From Sphingobium baderi (lineage in GTDB: Bacteria > Pseudomonadota > Alphaproteobacteria > Sphingomonadales > Sphingomonadaceae), in contig NZ_CP013264.1 of assembly GCF_001456115.1 (NCBI RefSeq), positions 372,001-436,000 of the forward strand: a stretch of DNA of 64,000 nucleotides, given 5' to 3'. Position numbers and translations under genes: made by a program. This document shows positions 1 to 8,372 of the stretch, in pieces; the first letter of the stretch is position 1; every line of letters starts with the position of its first letter. The notes beneath the pieces were generated by a model that did not search any database, was not told the DNA's origin, and was given only the letters and a program-made list of their open reading frames with translations.

Positions 1-736
1 ACCACTTCGCCCACGTCCGACGCTCACCATGACGGATATGGGCATGGGCGGCATGGAACATGGTTCAATGGCTGGAATGGACCATGGTGCCATGGCCGGA
101 ATGGATCATGGTGCTATGGCCGCCGGGGCCAGCGCAGCGGCGGCAGATCATGGTAGTTCCCATTCGATGGGTAGCATGAACATGCGTGACAAATCCCTGG
201 TCCCCGACAGCGTCAAGGTCGGCGTCGGCGTGGAAGCCATCGCCATGTCGCCGGTCGATCGAACCGGCGATCCGGGCGTCGGGCTGGAAGACGTCGGCCA
301 CAAGGTACTGACCTACCGTGACCTCATGTCGCTCACTCCCAACCCTGACACGCGCCCGCCGCAACGCACGATCGAGGTTCATCTCACCGGCAACATGGAG
401 CGCTTCATGTGGTCGTTCGATGGTGAGAAATTCAGCGAGGGCGTCGAGCCGATCCGCTTCGAACGCAACGAACGCGCACGGGTCGTCCTCATCAACGATA
501 CGATGATGACCCACCCGATCCATCTGCACGGCCATTTCTTCGAGGTGGTGAACGGCCATACCGGCAGCTATCCGCGCAAGCACACCGTCAATGTGCTGCC
601 CGGCGGCAAGGTCAGCTTCGACCTGACCGCCGATGCACCAGGCGACTGGGCGTTTCACTGCCATTTGCTACTCCACATGCACGCGGGGATGTTTCGTGTC
701 GTCACCGTCCGCCCGCTTGAGGGAGAAGCAGCATGA
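1..736 (+). CDS. copA: Multicopper oxidase CopA, C-terminal part (5' end outside window)
   Basis: This is the C-terminal third of a periplasmic copper-resistance multicopper oxidase. The frame is open from the first bases of the window, so the ATG at 29 is probably internal. Seen: a Met/His-rich segment with repeated GMDHGAM units, then the type 1/type 3 copper ligands HPIHLHGHFF and, near the end, HCHLLLHMHAGM, which is the canonical HCH...H...M cluster. Known: CopA-family oxidases oxidise or sequester periplasmic Cu(I), and their Met/His repeats bind copper. The stop overlaps the copB start as ATGA (733-736), so the two are translationally coupled. The copper-ligand motifs make the family assignment firm; the exact subfamily (CopA rather than PcoA or CueO) rests on the copB neighbour. 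Confidence 0.88.
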   Translation, partial: PLRPRPTLTMTDMGMGGMEHGSMAGMDHGAMAGMDHGAMAAGASAAAADHGSSHSMGSMNMRDKSLVPDSVKVGVGVEAIAMSPVDRTGDPGVGLEDVGHKVLTYRDLMSLTPNPDTRPPQRTIEVHLTGNMERFMWSFDGEKFSEGVEPIRFERNERARVVLINDTMMTHPIHLHGHFFEVVNGHTGSYPRKHTVNVLPGGKVSFDLTADAPGDWAFHCHLLLHMHAGMFRVVTVRPLEGEAA

Positions 737-1749
737 AATCTCTCCTGGGCGTACTCCTCGTCACGATCGCAACGCCTGTCCTGGCGCAGCAGGATCATGG
801 CGTCGCCATGCAGCAGGCGACGACCGATCCGCACGCGCAGCATCCGGCGGATGAACAATCAGCCGATCCTCATGCCGGGCACGACATGCTGCCGAAGCCT
901 TCCGAGCCGACAGATCCGCACGCTGGCCACCAGATGCCTTCGGCCCCGGCAACGGACGCGCACCATGCGCATGCAGGGCATGAACCCGGCATTCCCGATC
1001 CGCCGATCGGGCCGCCCTCGGCGGCGGCATTGGGTGGCCCCGCTTATGCCGCCGACGCTATTTTCGGCACTCCGGCAATGGCTCCGGCCCGCGAAACCGT
1101 CCGCAAGGAACATGGCGATATCAAAAGCAGCATGATCCTGATCGATCAGCTCGAAACGATGATCGGTAAGGGCAAGGACGGTTATGCGTGGAACGTCCAG
1201 GGCTGGTACGGCGGCGACATCAACAGGCTGTGGGTCAAGACCGAGGGCGAGAGCAGCTTCGGCGAACGTTTGGAGAGCGTCGAGGTGCAGGCGCTCTGGA
1301 GCCGTGCGCTCGACCCGTGGTGGAACCTCCAGGCCGGCGTTCGTCACGATTTTCGCGCCGGCCGGGATCGCAGCTATGCCGTTCTGGGTGTGCAGGGCCT
1401 TGCCCCCTATTGGTTCGAAGTCGACGGAGCCCTGTTCCTCTCGGACAAGGGTGACGTCACCTGGCGGTTCGAAGCGGAATATGATCAGCGCCTGACCCAG
1501 AAGCTGATCCTCCAGCCCGCGGCCGAATTGAACTTCTCCGCGCAGGATATTCCTGAGCTAGGCATCGGCTCAGGGCTGTCCACCGCCGAACTGGGATTAC
1601 GCCTGCGCTATCAGTTCGTGCCCGAGTTCGCACCCTATGTCGGCGTGAAGTACGAACGCGCCTTTGGCGATACGGCGGATTTCCGGCGTGCCCGGGACGA
1701 GAAGGCCGGAGGCTGGAAGCTGCTGATCGGAATCCGATCCTGGTTCTAA
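733..1749 (+). CDS. copB: Copper resistance outer membrane protein CopB
   Basis: 338 aa. A Sec signal peptide ends near residue 18 (VLAQQ). A His-rich linker with repeated DPHAGH units follows (about residues 30-90), and from about residue 120 comes a region rich in alternating aromatic and charged residues that ends in Trp-Phe, typical of an outer-membrane beta barrel. Known: CopB proteins are outer-membrane partners of CopA in copABCD-type operons and are thought to bind or pass copper. The start overlaps the copA stop by four bases. No copC or copD follows; the operon ends at a hairpin 18 bases downstream. Confidence 0.9.
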   Translation: MKSLLGVLLVTIATPVLAQQDHGVAMQQATTDPHAQHPADEQSADPHAGHDMLPKPSEPTDPHAGHQMPSAPATDAHHAHAGHEPGIPDPPIGPPSAAALGGPAYAADAIFGTPAMAPARETVRKEHGDIKSSMILIDQLETMIGKGKDGYAWNVQGWYGGDINRLWVKTEGESSFGERLESVEVQALWSRALDPWWNLQAGVRHDFRAGRDRSYAVLGVQGLAPYWFEVDGALFLSDKGDVTWRFEAEYDQRLTQKLILQPAAELNFSAQDIPELGIGSGLSTAELGLRLRYQFVPEFAPYVGVKYERAFGDTADFRRARDEKAGGWKLLIGIRSWF

Positions 1750-1767
1750 CGAAGATATAATTTAAGG

Positions 1768-1795
1768 ACCGGCCTGCTCATTGAGGCAGGCCGGT
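1768..1795 (+). terminator. Hairpin after copB
   Basis: A perfect 10-bp stem (ACCGGCCTGC, 1768-1777, with GCAGGCCGGT, 1786-1795) and an 8-base loop lie 18 bases after the copB stop. No T-tract follows, so termination may be weak or Rho-assisted. Confidence 0.55.
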
Positions 1796-2155
1796 AACCC
1801 TACATTTCGCATGACACGCTGTTTTTGAACTGAGAAAAGACTGAGGGCAACCGAACGACGGGGCCGGTCCTTCCAGCGGCGTTCACGCGAAGCATGATCG
1901 TGAGCTAGCGCGCAAAGTAACTGCCCAATGGCATCCGGCAGGCATGCATCGGGCGATTACAGGTTCAGGCAAAAAGGTTCGCCACAACTTCGCCGCTGGA
2001 TGTACCGGTCTGCCACGCCTGCCACTGGAAGCGCTTGGGATTTAGCTTTTTATTACCAAGTACGATGGCAACGGCCGCATCAGGCAGTCTTTCACTGTCC
2101 GTCGTCAGAACATTCGGCACAACTCGCGGCGTAGATTAGCGGAGTGCGGACCTCG
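1796..2155. other. Gene-free stretch between copB and the IS
   Basis: I see no convincing gene here. The short open frames have no ribosome binding site and no recognisable domain. The stretch is bounded by the copB hairpin and the putative left end of the IS3-family element, so it may hold debris from older rearrangements. Confidence 0.4.
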
Positions 2156-2169
2156 TCAGGGGGTTGATG

Positions 2170-3150
2170 TTAGGCGGCGAACTTGCGGTGCTGCAAGCGC
2201 CGATGTTCGATGGTCTGTCGCTTGATCCTTTCGCGCAGTTTGATGATTGCCGGAGCCCTGCCGAAGTAGGCGTCGGCAGGCGTCACGTTGGCCAGGCTCT
2301 CGTGGTATCGCTGGTGATTGTAGTGCTCGACGAAGGCCTCGATGTGGGCTTCGAGGTCGCCGGGCAGGAAGTAGTTTTCCAGCAAGATGCGGTTTTTCAG
2401 GGTCTGGTGCCAGCGCTCGATCTTGCCCTGGGTTTGGGGATGACACGGGGCGCCGCGGACATGGCTCATCTTCCGGGCCTCGATGTATTCCGCCAGCTCA
2501 CCCGCGATGTAGCTGGGGCCATTATCGCTGAGTAGCCGGGGTTTGTGCAGCACCGTGGCGCTGTCGCAACCAGAAGCCGCCAGGGCGAGGTCCAGCGTGT
2601 CGGTGACGTCCTCGGCTCGCATGTTGGTGCACAGCTTCCAGGCGATGATGTAGCGTGAGAAGTCGTCGAGCACGGTCGACAGATACATCCAGCCCCACCC
2701 GATGATCTTGAAGTAGGTGAAGTCGGTCTGCCACATCTCGTTCGGCCGCGTGGTTTTCGTGTGGAACTGATCGGCAGCCTTGATCACGACATAGGCCGGG
2801 CTGGTGATCAGGTCGTGGGCCTTCAACAGGCGGTAAACCGTGGATTCCGACACGAAGTAGCGCTGCCCATCGGTGAAGCGCACGGCCAGTTCCCGGGGGC
2901 TCAGCTCAGACTGTTCCAGCGCCAGCTCGATGATCTGGTCGTGGATGCCCGCCGGGATGCGGTTCCACACCCGGCTCGGCGCCGATGGCCGATCTTCCAA
3001 CGCCTCCGGCCCGCCTTCGAGGTAGCGATCATACCAGCGGTAGAATGTCCGACGAGGGATGCCGAGTTGGTCCAGCGTGCGCTTGGCCGACAGGTGCGAC
3101 TGCTCGACGGTTCTGATGATCTCGAGCTTCTCGGATGCGGGATACCTCAT
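2170..3150 (-). CDS. IS3-family transposase OrfB (DDE integrase core)
   Basis: 326 aa from the ATG at 3150, which overlaps the orfA stop as ATGA. An N-terminal helix-turn-helix segment (PRRTFYRWYDRYLEGG) is followed by an rve-type DDE core: the first Asp in MWQTDFTYFKI, the second in LLSDNGPSY, and the Glu in QGKIERWHQTLK, in the usual DD(35)E arrangement. It acts as the catalytic part of the transposase, either alone or as an OrfAB fusion. The frame stays open upstream through the end of orfA, as expected if a -1 frameshift makes the fusion. Confidence 0.92.
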   Translation of the reverse strand: MRYPASEKLEIIRTVEQSHLSAKRTLDQLGIPRRTFYRWYDRYLEGGPEALEDRPSAPSRVWNRIPAGIHDQIIELALEQSELSPRELAVRFTDGQRYFVSESTVYRLLKAHDLITSPAYVVIKAADQFHTKTTRPNEMWQTDFTYFKIIGWGWMYLSTVLDDFSRYIIAWKLCTNMRAEDVTDTLDLALAASGCDSATVLHKPRLLSDNGPSYIAGELAEYIEARKMSHVRGAPCHPQTQGKIERWHQTLKNRILLENYFLPGDLEAHIEAFVEHYNHQRYHESLANVTPADAYFGRAPAIIKLRERIKRQTIEHRRLQHRKFAA

Positions 3151-3533
3151 TCGTCGTTGCCCCCATCCGCGACCATGCTTTTTTTGAGCAGACGGTTTTC
3201 CAGTGTCAGATCGGCCACGCATTCCTTCAGGGCCCGGGCTTCGCGGCGCAGGTCCTGGACCTCTCCGGTGGTCGCGGCACGGGCGGTGTCGCCGGCCAGG
3301 CGGCGCTTGCCAGCTTCCATGAACTCCTTCGACCAGGTGTAATACAGGCTCTGGGCAATGCCTTCCTTGCGGCATAGCTCGGCGATGCTGTCTTCCCCGC
3401 GCAGGCCATCCAGCACGATGCGGATCTTGTCCTCGGCCGAAAAGTGGCGCCGGGTCTGTCGGCGGATGTCCTTCACTACCCGCTCTGCTGGGGCCTTGGC
3501 GGGCGATTTTACATTGGAGGATCTGGGCTTCAT
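3147..3533 (-). CDS. IS3-family OrfA (helix-turn-helix, leucine-zipper)
   Basis: 128 aa. The helix-turn-helix of the transposase_8 type spans about residues 28-75 (FSAEDKIRIVLDGLRGEDSI then AELCRKEGIAQSLYYTWSKE). A coiled-coil/leucine-zipper segment (about 90-120, LRREARALKECVADLTLENR) follows. It binds the IS ends and multimerises the transposase. The start codon lies at the edge of a 16-bp inverted repeat. Near the 3' end the minus strand has a run of seven A (3179-3185), placed where IS3 elements shift frame by -1 into orfB. Confidence 0.9.
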   Translation of the reverse strand: MKPRSSNVKSPAKAPAERVVKDIRRQTRRHFSAEDKIRIVLDGLRGEDSIAELCRKEGIAQSLYYTWSKEFMEAGKRRLAGDTARAATTGEVQDLRREARALKECVADLTLENRLLKKSMVADGGNDE

Positions 3534-3572
3534 CTTCGTTCCTTCGTCACTACGACGAAGCCCAGATCCTCC
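3516..3572 (-). promoter_or_regulatory. 16-bp inverted repeat spanning the orfA start
   Basis: Perfect arms GGAGGATCTGGGCTTC (3516-3531) and its reverse complement (3557-3572) enclose the orfA ribosome binding region, and the downstream arm overlaps the last base of the ATG (3531-3533). A competing 7-bp hairpin (CTTCGTC/GACGAAG on the minus strand) lies inside. By analogy with other ISs, a read-through transcript could fold and hide the start. This is inference. Confidence 0.55.
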
Positions 3573-3588
3573 TTAAATCACAACCTCA

Positions 3589-3746
3589 AATCTGTGCCAT
3601 CGGTGCTGACGGCGGACATCGCCATGCTGCTGATCGTGCGCACGGCTTGGTGGCGGCGGCTGTTGTTGTCGGCGACGCTGTTCCAGCGCGGCGCGCCACC
3701 GGAGCCGATCGAGATCATCGACGGCGCGAAGGGGAACCAGACGTGA
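3589..3746 (+). pseudogene. 3' remnant of an unrecognised gene upstream of the SAVED gene
   Basis: An open frame runs from the IS end to the TGA at 3744-3746, encoding about 50 residues, including ADIAMLLIVRTAWWRRLLL and ending IEIIDGAKGNQT. It shares a GTGA stop/start overlap with the SAVED gene, as genes of one operon do. I do not recognise the family. By position it could be the CD-NTase or an ancillary gene of a CBASS operon, cut by the IS; the surviving piece is too short to decide. Confidence 0.45.
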
Positions 3747-4819
3747 AAAAGCATTTCGACTATTTCATTCGCTCCTGGATCGATTTCATCTTCCTGCGCC
3801 CGCTGCCGGGCATGCGGCTCATCAAATGGGGCGTGACGCTGATCCTCGCGACCTTTGCCGGGTTCGCGCTGACGGTTGGCATCCCGACCGAGAACGGCCG
3901 GATTGATGTGTCCTTCGATTCCGGTGCCGGCATACCGGCCTTTGTTTTGGCGCTTGTCCTCACGCTCGCCTCCCTAATGATTATCGGTGGAGCACTATGG
4001 CTGATTGTCGATCTGCGACGCGAGAGCCGCAAGCAAGTGCTGGCGATCGAGCTGCGAGGGCTACGGGACATGAGTGGACAACCGCTCATCTCCGCGGTCC
4101 CCACGGGGATTATGGACCGGCGCGTCTCACTCCTACTCGATATCCGGCAGGGTGCGGACGGCGTTTTGCTTTCGCCCGAGCAGGCGTTGGCCAGGCTCGA
4201 GAGCCTACCGCACATGATCCATCAGAACTCGACAGGCCGGGACCGTCGCGACCTCACGGTCGTTGCCGGCGGCATGGCCGCGGTGCCGTTCGCCTTTCTG
4301 ATGGGGGTTCTTCTAGATGATGAGGGCCGTGTGACCCTGCTGGACTGGGATCGGGCCCAAGAATGCTGGCGCGGTCTCGACGAACCAGACGACGGCGAGC
4401 GATTGGTGCTGACCGGGCTCGAGACGGTCGGTGATGCCAGCGAAGTTGTGGTCGCGGTCTCGGTGTCTTACCCGGAGGATCGGGTTGCTATCGCACATCG
4501 CTTCCCAGGCCTGCCGGTCATTCGGCTAGGGCTACCTGCTCCGACAATCGATCATCATTGGTCAGCGGCGAAACAGGCGGCATGGGCGCAGCAATTCTTC
4601 GACTTGGCGCGCCAGCTTTGTGCGACTAATGTCCGGCAAGTTCACCTTGTGCTTGTTGCGCCGACCAGCGTGGTGATCAGCTTCGGCCGCAGCTACGACA
4701 AGCGCAATCTGCCGGCACTCACCGTCTATCAATATGAGAATGGATCGCCAGCGACCTACCCATGGGGTATCAAGATGCCCGTCGCGAACGCGCCAGGCGC
4801 AACGCTTGTTCGCTCATGA
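3743..4819 (+). CDS. Two-TM SAVED-domain protein (CBASS effector-like)
   Basis: 358 aa from the GTG at 3743, chosen over the in-frame ATG at 3647 because a good SD (GAAGGGGA) lies 8 bases upstream and the GTG overlaps the previous stop. Two membrane helices (about residues 28-47 and 66-90) precede a C-terminal SAVED domain (about 165-346) with the hallmark strand HLVLVAPTSVVISFGRSYD and the following LPALTVYQYENG. Known: SAVED domains bind cyclic oligonucleotides made by CD-NTases, and 2TM-SAVED effectors (Cap14 type) are thought to disrupt membranes on phage infection. No cyclase or ancillary gene is present in the window, so the protein is probably orphaned by the IS. Family confidence is good; in vivo function is doubtful. 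Confidence 0.8.
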   Translation: MKKHFDYFIRSWIDFIFLRPLPGMRLIKWGVTLILATFAGFALTVGIPTENGRIDVSFDSGAGIPAFVLALVLTLASLMIIGGALWLIVDLRRESRKQVLAIELRGLRDMSGQPLISAVPTGIMDRRVSLLLDIRQGADGVLLSPEQALARLESLPHMIHQNSTGRDRRDLTVVAGGMAAVPFAFLMGVLLDDEGRVTLLDWDRAQECWRGLDEPDDGERLVLTGLETVGDASEVVVAVSVSYPEDRVAIAHRFPGLPVIRLGLPAPTIDHHWSAAKQAAWAQQFFDLARQLCATNVRQVHLVLVAPTSVVISFGRSYDKRNLPALTVYQYENGSPATYPWGIKMPVANAPGATLVRS

Positions 4820-5042
4820 ATTTGAAATCTTCGGCTCGTCGAGTGCCACAAGGGCGAAACCGGAAGATGGTGTAGAGCAGCGAATTGGATGTCCGCTTTG
4901 GGGCAGAGTCGAGGGGCCCTTGGACGTCTGATAAGAGGGCGCGAAGCTGACTCCCGAACTTGCGGCGAAAAACGTCCGCTATCCCGATTTACCTTCCTAT
5001 GAGCTGCCGTTCCGGATCGTCCGCAACGCCAGTCATTGCCCC

Positions 5043-7034
5043 TTATGAAATCGATGGCCCACCACGCTGGCGACCGATGGTCCAGTTAATGGCATCGCCA
5101 CGCACAATGCCGGATACCTCTTTGCCGATATGGCGTTCGAGCACCGGCCGCCACGGCACGAGGGTAAATTCGCGGCTCTTTTCGATCAGCGCGTAGCGGC
5201 CCGACGCGAGTTCGACCGGCCGGCGATATAGGCCCTCGATGCGCTCGCCGTTTCGGGCTTCGGCATAGCCCAGCCCGAGTTCGCTGGAGAGCTGCCCGGC
5301 AACGCGGGCAAGTTCTCGCCGCCGCAGGGTGGCAAGCAGGTTCGTGCGGATAACGGTGCGCCCCTGTTCTTCCCGTGCCAGTCCTTGCGCTATCAGCCAT
5401 TGGCGCCGCCGGTCGAGCGCCTCCCTCACTTCCCTGCCGAAGCCGGCATCGCGCGGGGGTTCCACTTCCGCGCCGACAAGCTGGCGATCGAGCCAGGTCG
5501 CGCCGTCACTGAACACCTGCCGGTCGAGCGGGAGCGCGGAGAGTGTATCGACGATTACCGGTGCAGTCTTCGCCCGCTGGGCCTCGAACGCGGCAGCGCG
5601 CTCGATATGATCGGGTGCAATGATCCATGTGCCATCCGCCTCGCGCTCGACCCCGCTTCCCTCTCTGGCCAGGCCCCTGCGCATTGCCTCCAGCCGCCGG
5701 ACATGGGTTTCGGCAAAGGTCTGCGTCGCATTGGGATCGTGGCTCAGGTGGATGTCGATGCTGTAGTGCCCGCCATGGGCGGAGGCGATCTCGGTCACGG
5801 TGCGATCCACGGCGCGGGCGACCGTCGATTTCGGGTCGATCCGTACCAGCGCACCCGCCGGGATAGGATCGGTCGCATCCCCCTTGCCGATATCGACATA
5901 ATGGCTGCGCCCATCGGTCGCATCGACGATCAGATAATGGCGGTCGTTGATCTCGTCGGACAGGCCTCGCTCGACCACCTGCCCGACGATTGGTATCATG
6001 GTCGCGGGATCGGCGATCGCATAGTCGGCTGCCACGCGCTCCAGCCCATGGTCGGTGAAGGCCCGCTGCATGGTGCGAATGATGTCGCCGCGCTCGCCCA
6101 TCCGGCGCAGCACATCGTCCGTACCTTCGGCGAGCCGCCAGCGACCCGGTGCGATCTCGCCCGCAAGACCCAGCCGGCCAAGCTTTTGCAATCGCCCGGC
6201 GCGCAATGATTGCTGGACAGGATCGCGGTCGACAGCTTCTACGATCCGCTCTCGATCCATGTCGCGCAGCAGACGCCGGTCGATGCTCGTCAACCGTTCC
6301 TGCTCCATCTCGCGATGCAGCCGGTCGCTGATTTCCATATCGGTGCGCGGCCCCAGATCGAGCGAGACCAGTTCAGCGGCGCGTTCGCGGATGCCGCCTG
6401 TCAAATATTCGCGACCGATGACAAGATCGCGACCCCGCTCGTCCTTACCACGCACGACGATATGGCTATGGGGATGGCCGGTGTTGAAGTGATCGACCGC
6501 CACCCAGTCCAGCTTCGTGCCCAGATCCTGCTCCATTTGTGTCATCATGCGGCGAGTCAGCGACTTGAGATCGCCGTAGCTTTGACCATCCTCGGCTGAG
6601 ACGATGAAGCGGAACTGATGCTTGTCGCCATCCGCGCGTTCGAGGAAGGCGCGGCCATCCGCCTTTTCCTGTTCGGCGGTGTAGAGCTGGCCCGGCGTGC
6701 CTTCACGAGTGACGCCGTCGCGCTGGATATAGCGCAGATGCGCGCGGGCGGCATTCATTCCCTTTGCCCGATCGAGCCGGACGATGCGCGATTTCACCAT
6801 GACGCGGCGCTGACGGAAAGCGGCGAAACGATCGCGCGAGGCGAGCACGCGGCCGACGCCCACGCCGACACCCGAGCGGTTGCCGTGGAACCGGCCCCGG
6901 CTTCCTCCGCCGGACTTGATGCCGCCGGCGAGATTGGCGGCCTGCAAGACCTGGCTCATATAGCTGCGCCCGCGCCGGATCGGGGTGCTGCGCTGCTTGC
7001 CAAGACGTGGTTCGATCTCGTCGTCATCGGACAT
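5043..7034 (-). CDS. Conjugative relaxase / mobilisation nuclease (DUF3363 type)
   Basis: 663 aa from the ATG at 7034 (GGAGGG seven bases upstream); the longer frame to 7133 lacks a ribosome site. It nicks DNA at oriT and pilots the strand during conjugation. Seen: a basic N-terminus; relaxase motif I region around GMNAARAHLRYIQRDG (about residues 92-107) with candidate tyrosines; the three-histidine metal motif DHFNTGHPHSHIVVRG (H182, H187, H189/H191); then a long C-terminal region of the DUF3363 type found in proteobacterial relaxases. It is followed downstream only by the boundary region at 4.8-5.0 kb. The upstream 300 bases look like oriT. Its small downstream-oriented neighbours (transglycosylase, TraF) fit a transfer region. 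Confidence 0.9.
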   Translation of the reverse strand: MSDDDEIEPRLGKQRSTPIRRGRSYMSQVLQAANLAGGIKSGGGSRGRFHGNRSGVGVGVGRVLASRDRFAAFRQRRVMVKSRIVRLDRAKGMNAARAHLRYIQRDGVTREGTPGQLYTAEQEKADGRAFLERADGDKHQFRFIVSAEDGQSYGDLKSLTRRMMTQMEQDLGTKLDWVAVDHFNTGHPHSHIVVRGKDERGRDLVIGREYLTGGIRERAAELVSLDLGPRTDMEISDRLHREMEQERLTSIDRRLLRDMDRERIVEAVDRDPVQQSLRAGRLQKLGRLGLAGEIAPGRWRLAEGTDDVLRRMGERGDIIRTMQRAFTDHGLERVAADYAIADPATMIPIVGQVVERGLSDEINDRHYLIVDATDGRSHYVDIGKGDATDPIPAGALVRIDPKSTVARAVDRTVTEIASAHGGHYSIDIHLSHDPNATQTFAETHVRRLEAMRRGLAREGSGVEREADGTWIIAPDHIERAAAFEAQRAKTAPVIVDTLSALPLDRQVFSDGATWLDRQLVGAEVEPPRDAGFGREVREALDRRRQWLIAQGLAREEQGRTVIRTNLLATLRRRELARVAGQLSSELGLGYAEARNGERIEGLYRRPVELASGRYALIEKSREFTLVPWRPVLERHIGKEVSGIVRGDAINWTIGRQRGGPSIS

Positions 7035-7325
7035 GGCGCATCCCTCCGGCTTCCGTCGATGGCGCCATGGGAAAGCCCAGAAATCCGGGGGCTTTGACGG
7101 GGTGTGGCGCCATAGCCTCCCGGATGGCGCCATCGGCGATCATCCAGAAAATGATGTGCAGACAATAAGTTATGGCGGAGTGCCCGAAGGGCATGGTGCC
7201 ATTTCTTTGATCTTGCCTTACCCTTTCTCCCCTCGGAAACGCTCCCGTCCTTCCTCTTCCTGCCTTTGCCGCGATCATAGAAAAGGCCGGGAACGACGCC
7301 GGGCGACGCCGTTCCCCAAACCCCG
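7035..7325. other. Candidate oriT / regulatory region upstream of the relaxase
   Basis: Gene-free stretch. It contains perfect palindromes ATGGCGCCAT (7059-7068), TGGCGCCA (7105-7112) and ATGGCGCCAT (7124-7133), a degenerate fourth copy ATGGTGCCAT (7193-7202), and a small hairpin TGCCC-GAA-GGGCA (7181-7193) next to an AT-rich ACAATAAGTTAT (7162-7173). Repeats beside an AT-rich patch directly upstream of a relaxase gene are what an origin of transfer looks like. No nic site could be identified. Confidence 0.5.
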
Positions 7326-7460
7326 TCAATCCTCCTGTCGCTGCCGTTCCAGTTCTGCCAGTGCAGCTTGCAATTCGGTCTCGATCTGTCGGATTTCGGC
7401 CGGATCGTCGTTCCATGACAGTTCCGCCTGAAGCTCGTCGATATGCTGCTGAATGGTCAT
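7326..7460 (-). CDS. Small coiled-coil hypothetical protein
   Basis: 44 aa from the ATG at 7460, which has GGAGG five bases upstream (a tandem ATG at 7463 sits too close to it). The sequence begins MTIQQHIDELQAELSWND and is almost entirely amphipathic helix with heptad-like leucines, ending QRQED. Function is unknown. Its position between the relaxase and the transglycosylase suggests a conserved accessory protein of this transfer module. Confidence 0.6.
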   Translation of the reverse strand: MTIQQHIDELQAELSWNDDPAEIRQIETELQAALAELERQRQED

Positions 7461-7715
7461 CATCGCCTCCTGATCTTCGAAAGATGGAGGCTGCGCCCGG
7501 TATGGAGCGGGCCGGGTCAAGGACCGCGAAGCGGCCGCGCGAGCGGCGATGCCGGGCGCGATTTTTTCCGGCCTGGCGCCCAATCAATGAGGAGGGAACC
7601 GGCCTTGCCAAGCCGGGAAAAATCGTGTCCGGCGTCGTCCTTGAGGCGGCCCGTTCCATGCCGGATACTGGGCAATCTCGAGCGGATATCCTCCTCTCCC
7701 CAAACGCCGGGCCTC

Positions 7716-8372
7716 TCATTTCTGGTCCTCCCGCGACTGTTCCAGCGTCACGAACAGCGGGTTTTCTGGTGGCGCTTCGGTGGCTGGTGGGTCCGACTTG
7801 CTCACCATTCCTAGTGCGAAGAAGAGCCGCTTCCCCGACAGGATCTCAGGCGGCATCGTGGACGTGGCCGGTTCTCGCGCGAGCTGGGAGATATAGGCGC
7901 GCGTCTCGCCGGGAAGCGGCCTTCCTGTGCGCAAATGCTCGGCGTAACGTCCAGGACCGGCATTATAGGCGGCGAACAGACCGGGATATCCGAAGCGATC
8001 ATACATGGCACCCAGGTAAGCCGTGCCCGCCAGGATATTGTCGCGCGGATCATGCGGATCGGGGCCAAGCCCGTGCCGGCGGCGCAGGCTTTCCCATGTG
8101 CCGGGCATGATCTGCATCAGTCCCATCGCACCGGCGCTGGAGGTGATCGGACGGCCATGGAGATGTGTCCGGCCACGGCTTTCGGCCTGCATGACGGCGG
8201 CGATCCAGGCCTGCGGCACGCCGAACCGGCGCGAAGCTTCGGCGATGAATGAACGCCAGCGTTCGACGGCCGGGGAGGTATGTTCCACCATTGGCGTGGA
8301 ATTCGCGAATGTCGCGGACGGTATCGCGAGCGCCAGCAGCAGCGGCGTGAAGGGGCGGATCAGCGCAGCCAT
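7716..8372 (-). CDS. Lytic transglycosylase (SLT), conjugation-associated
   Basis: 218 aa. A signal peptide (cleavage near ATFANS) is followed by a soluble-lytic-transglycosylase fold with the catalytic Glu in AVMQAESRG (E64), then GAMGLMQIMPGTW (about 81-93) and AAYNAGPGRY. It cuts peptidoglycan to open a path for the transfer apparatus (VirB1/TrbN-like role). The ATG overlaps the end of the TraF-like gene by 13 bases, so the two are co-translated. Confidence 0.9.
   Translation of the reverse strand: MAALIRPFTPLLLALAIPSATFANSTPMVEHTSPAVERWRSFIAEASRRFGVPQAWIAAVMQAESRGRTHLHGRPITSSAGAMGLMQIMPGTWESLRRRHGLGPDPHDPRDNILAGTAYLGAMYDRFGYPGLFAAYNAGPGRYAEHLRTGRPLPGETRAYISQLAREPATSTMPPEILSGKRLFFALGMVSKSDPPATEAPPENPLFVTLEQSREDQK

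Larger units (their letters stand above)
2156..3588 (-). mobile_element. IS3-family insertion sequence
   Basis: About 1.43 kb with orfA and orfB on the minus strand. The ends are estimated. Reading inward, the left end TCAGGGGGTTGATGTTAGG and the right end TGAGGTTGTGATTTAAGG are alignable imperfect inverted repeats ending in GG(C/A)GG. I found no matching 3-5 bp target duplication, which suggests an adjacent deletion after insertion or a misjudged end. The element separates the copper operon from the SAVED gene and appears to have removed the 5' part of the latter's operon. Confidence 0.7.

Noticed and set aside
2120..3600. Target-site duplication of the IS
   Set aside because: No matching 3-5 base pair lies at the inferred ends, so the ends are given as approximate.
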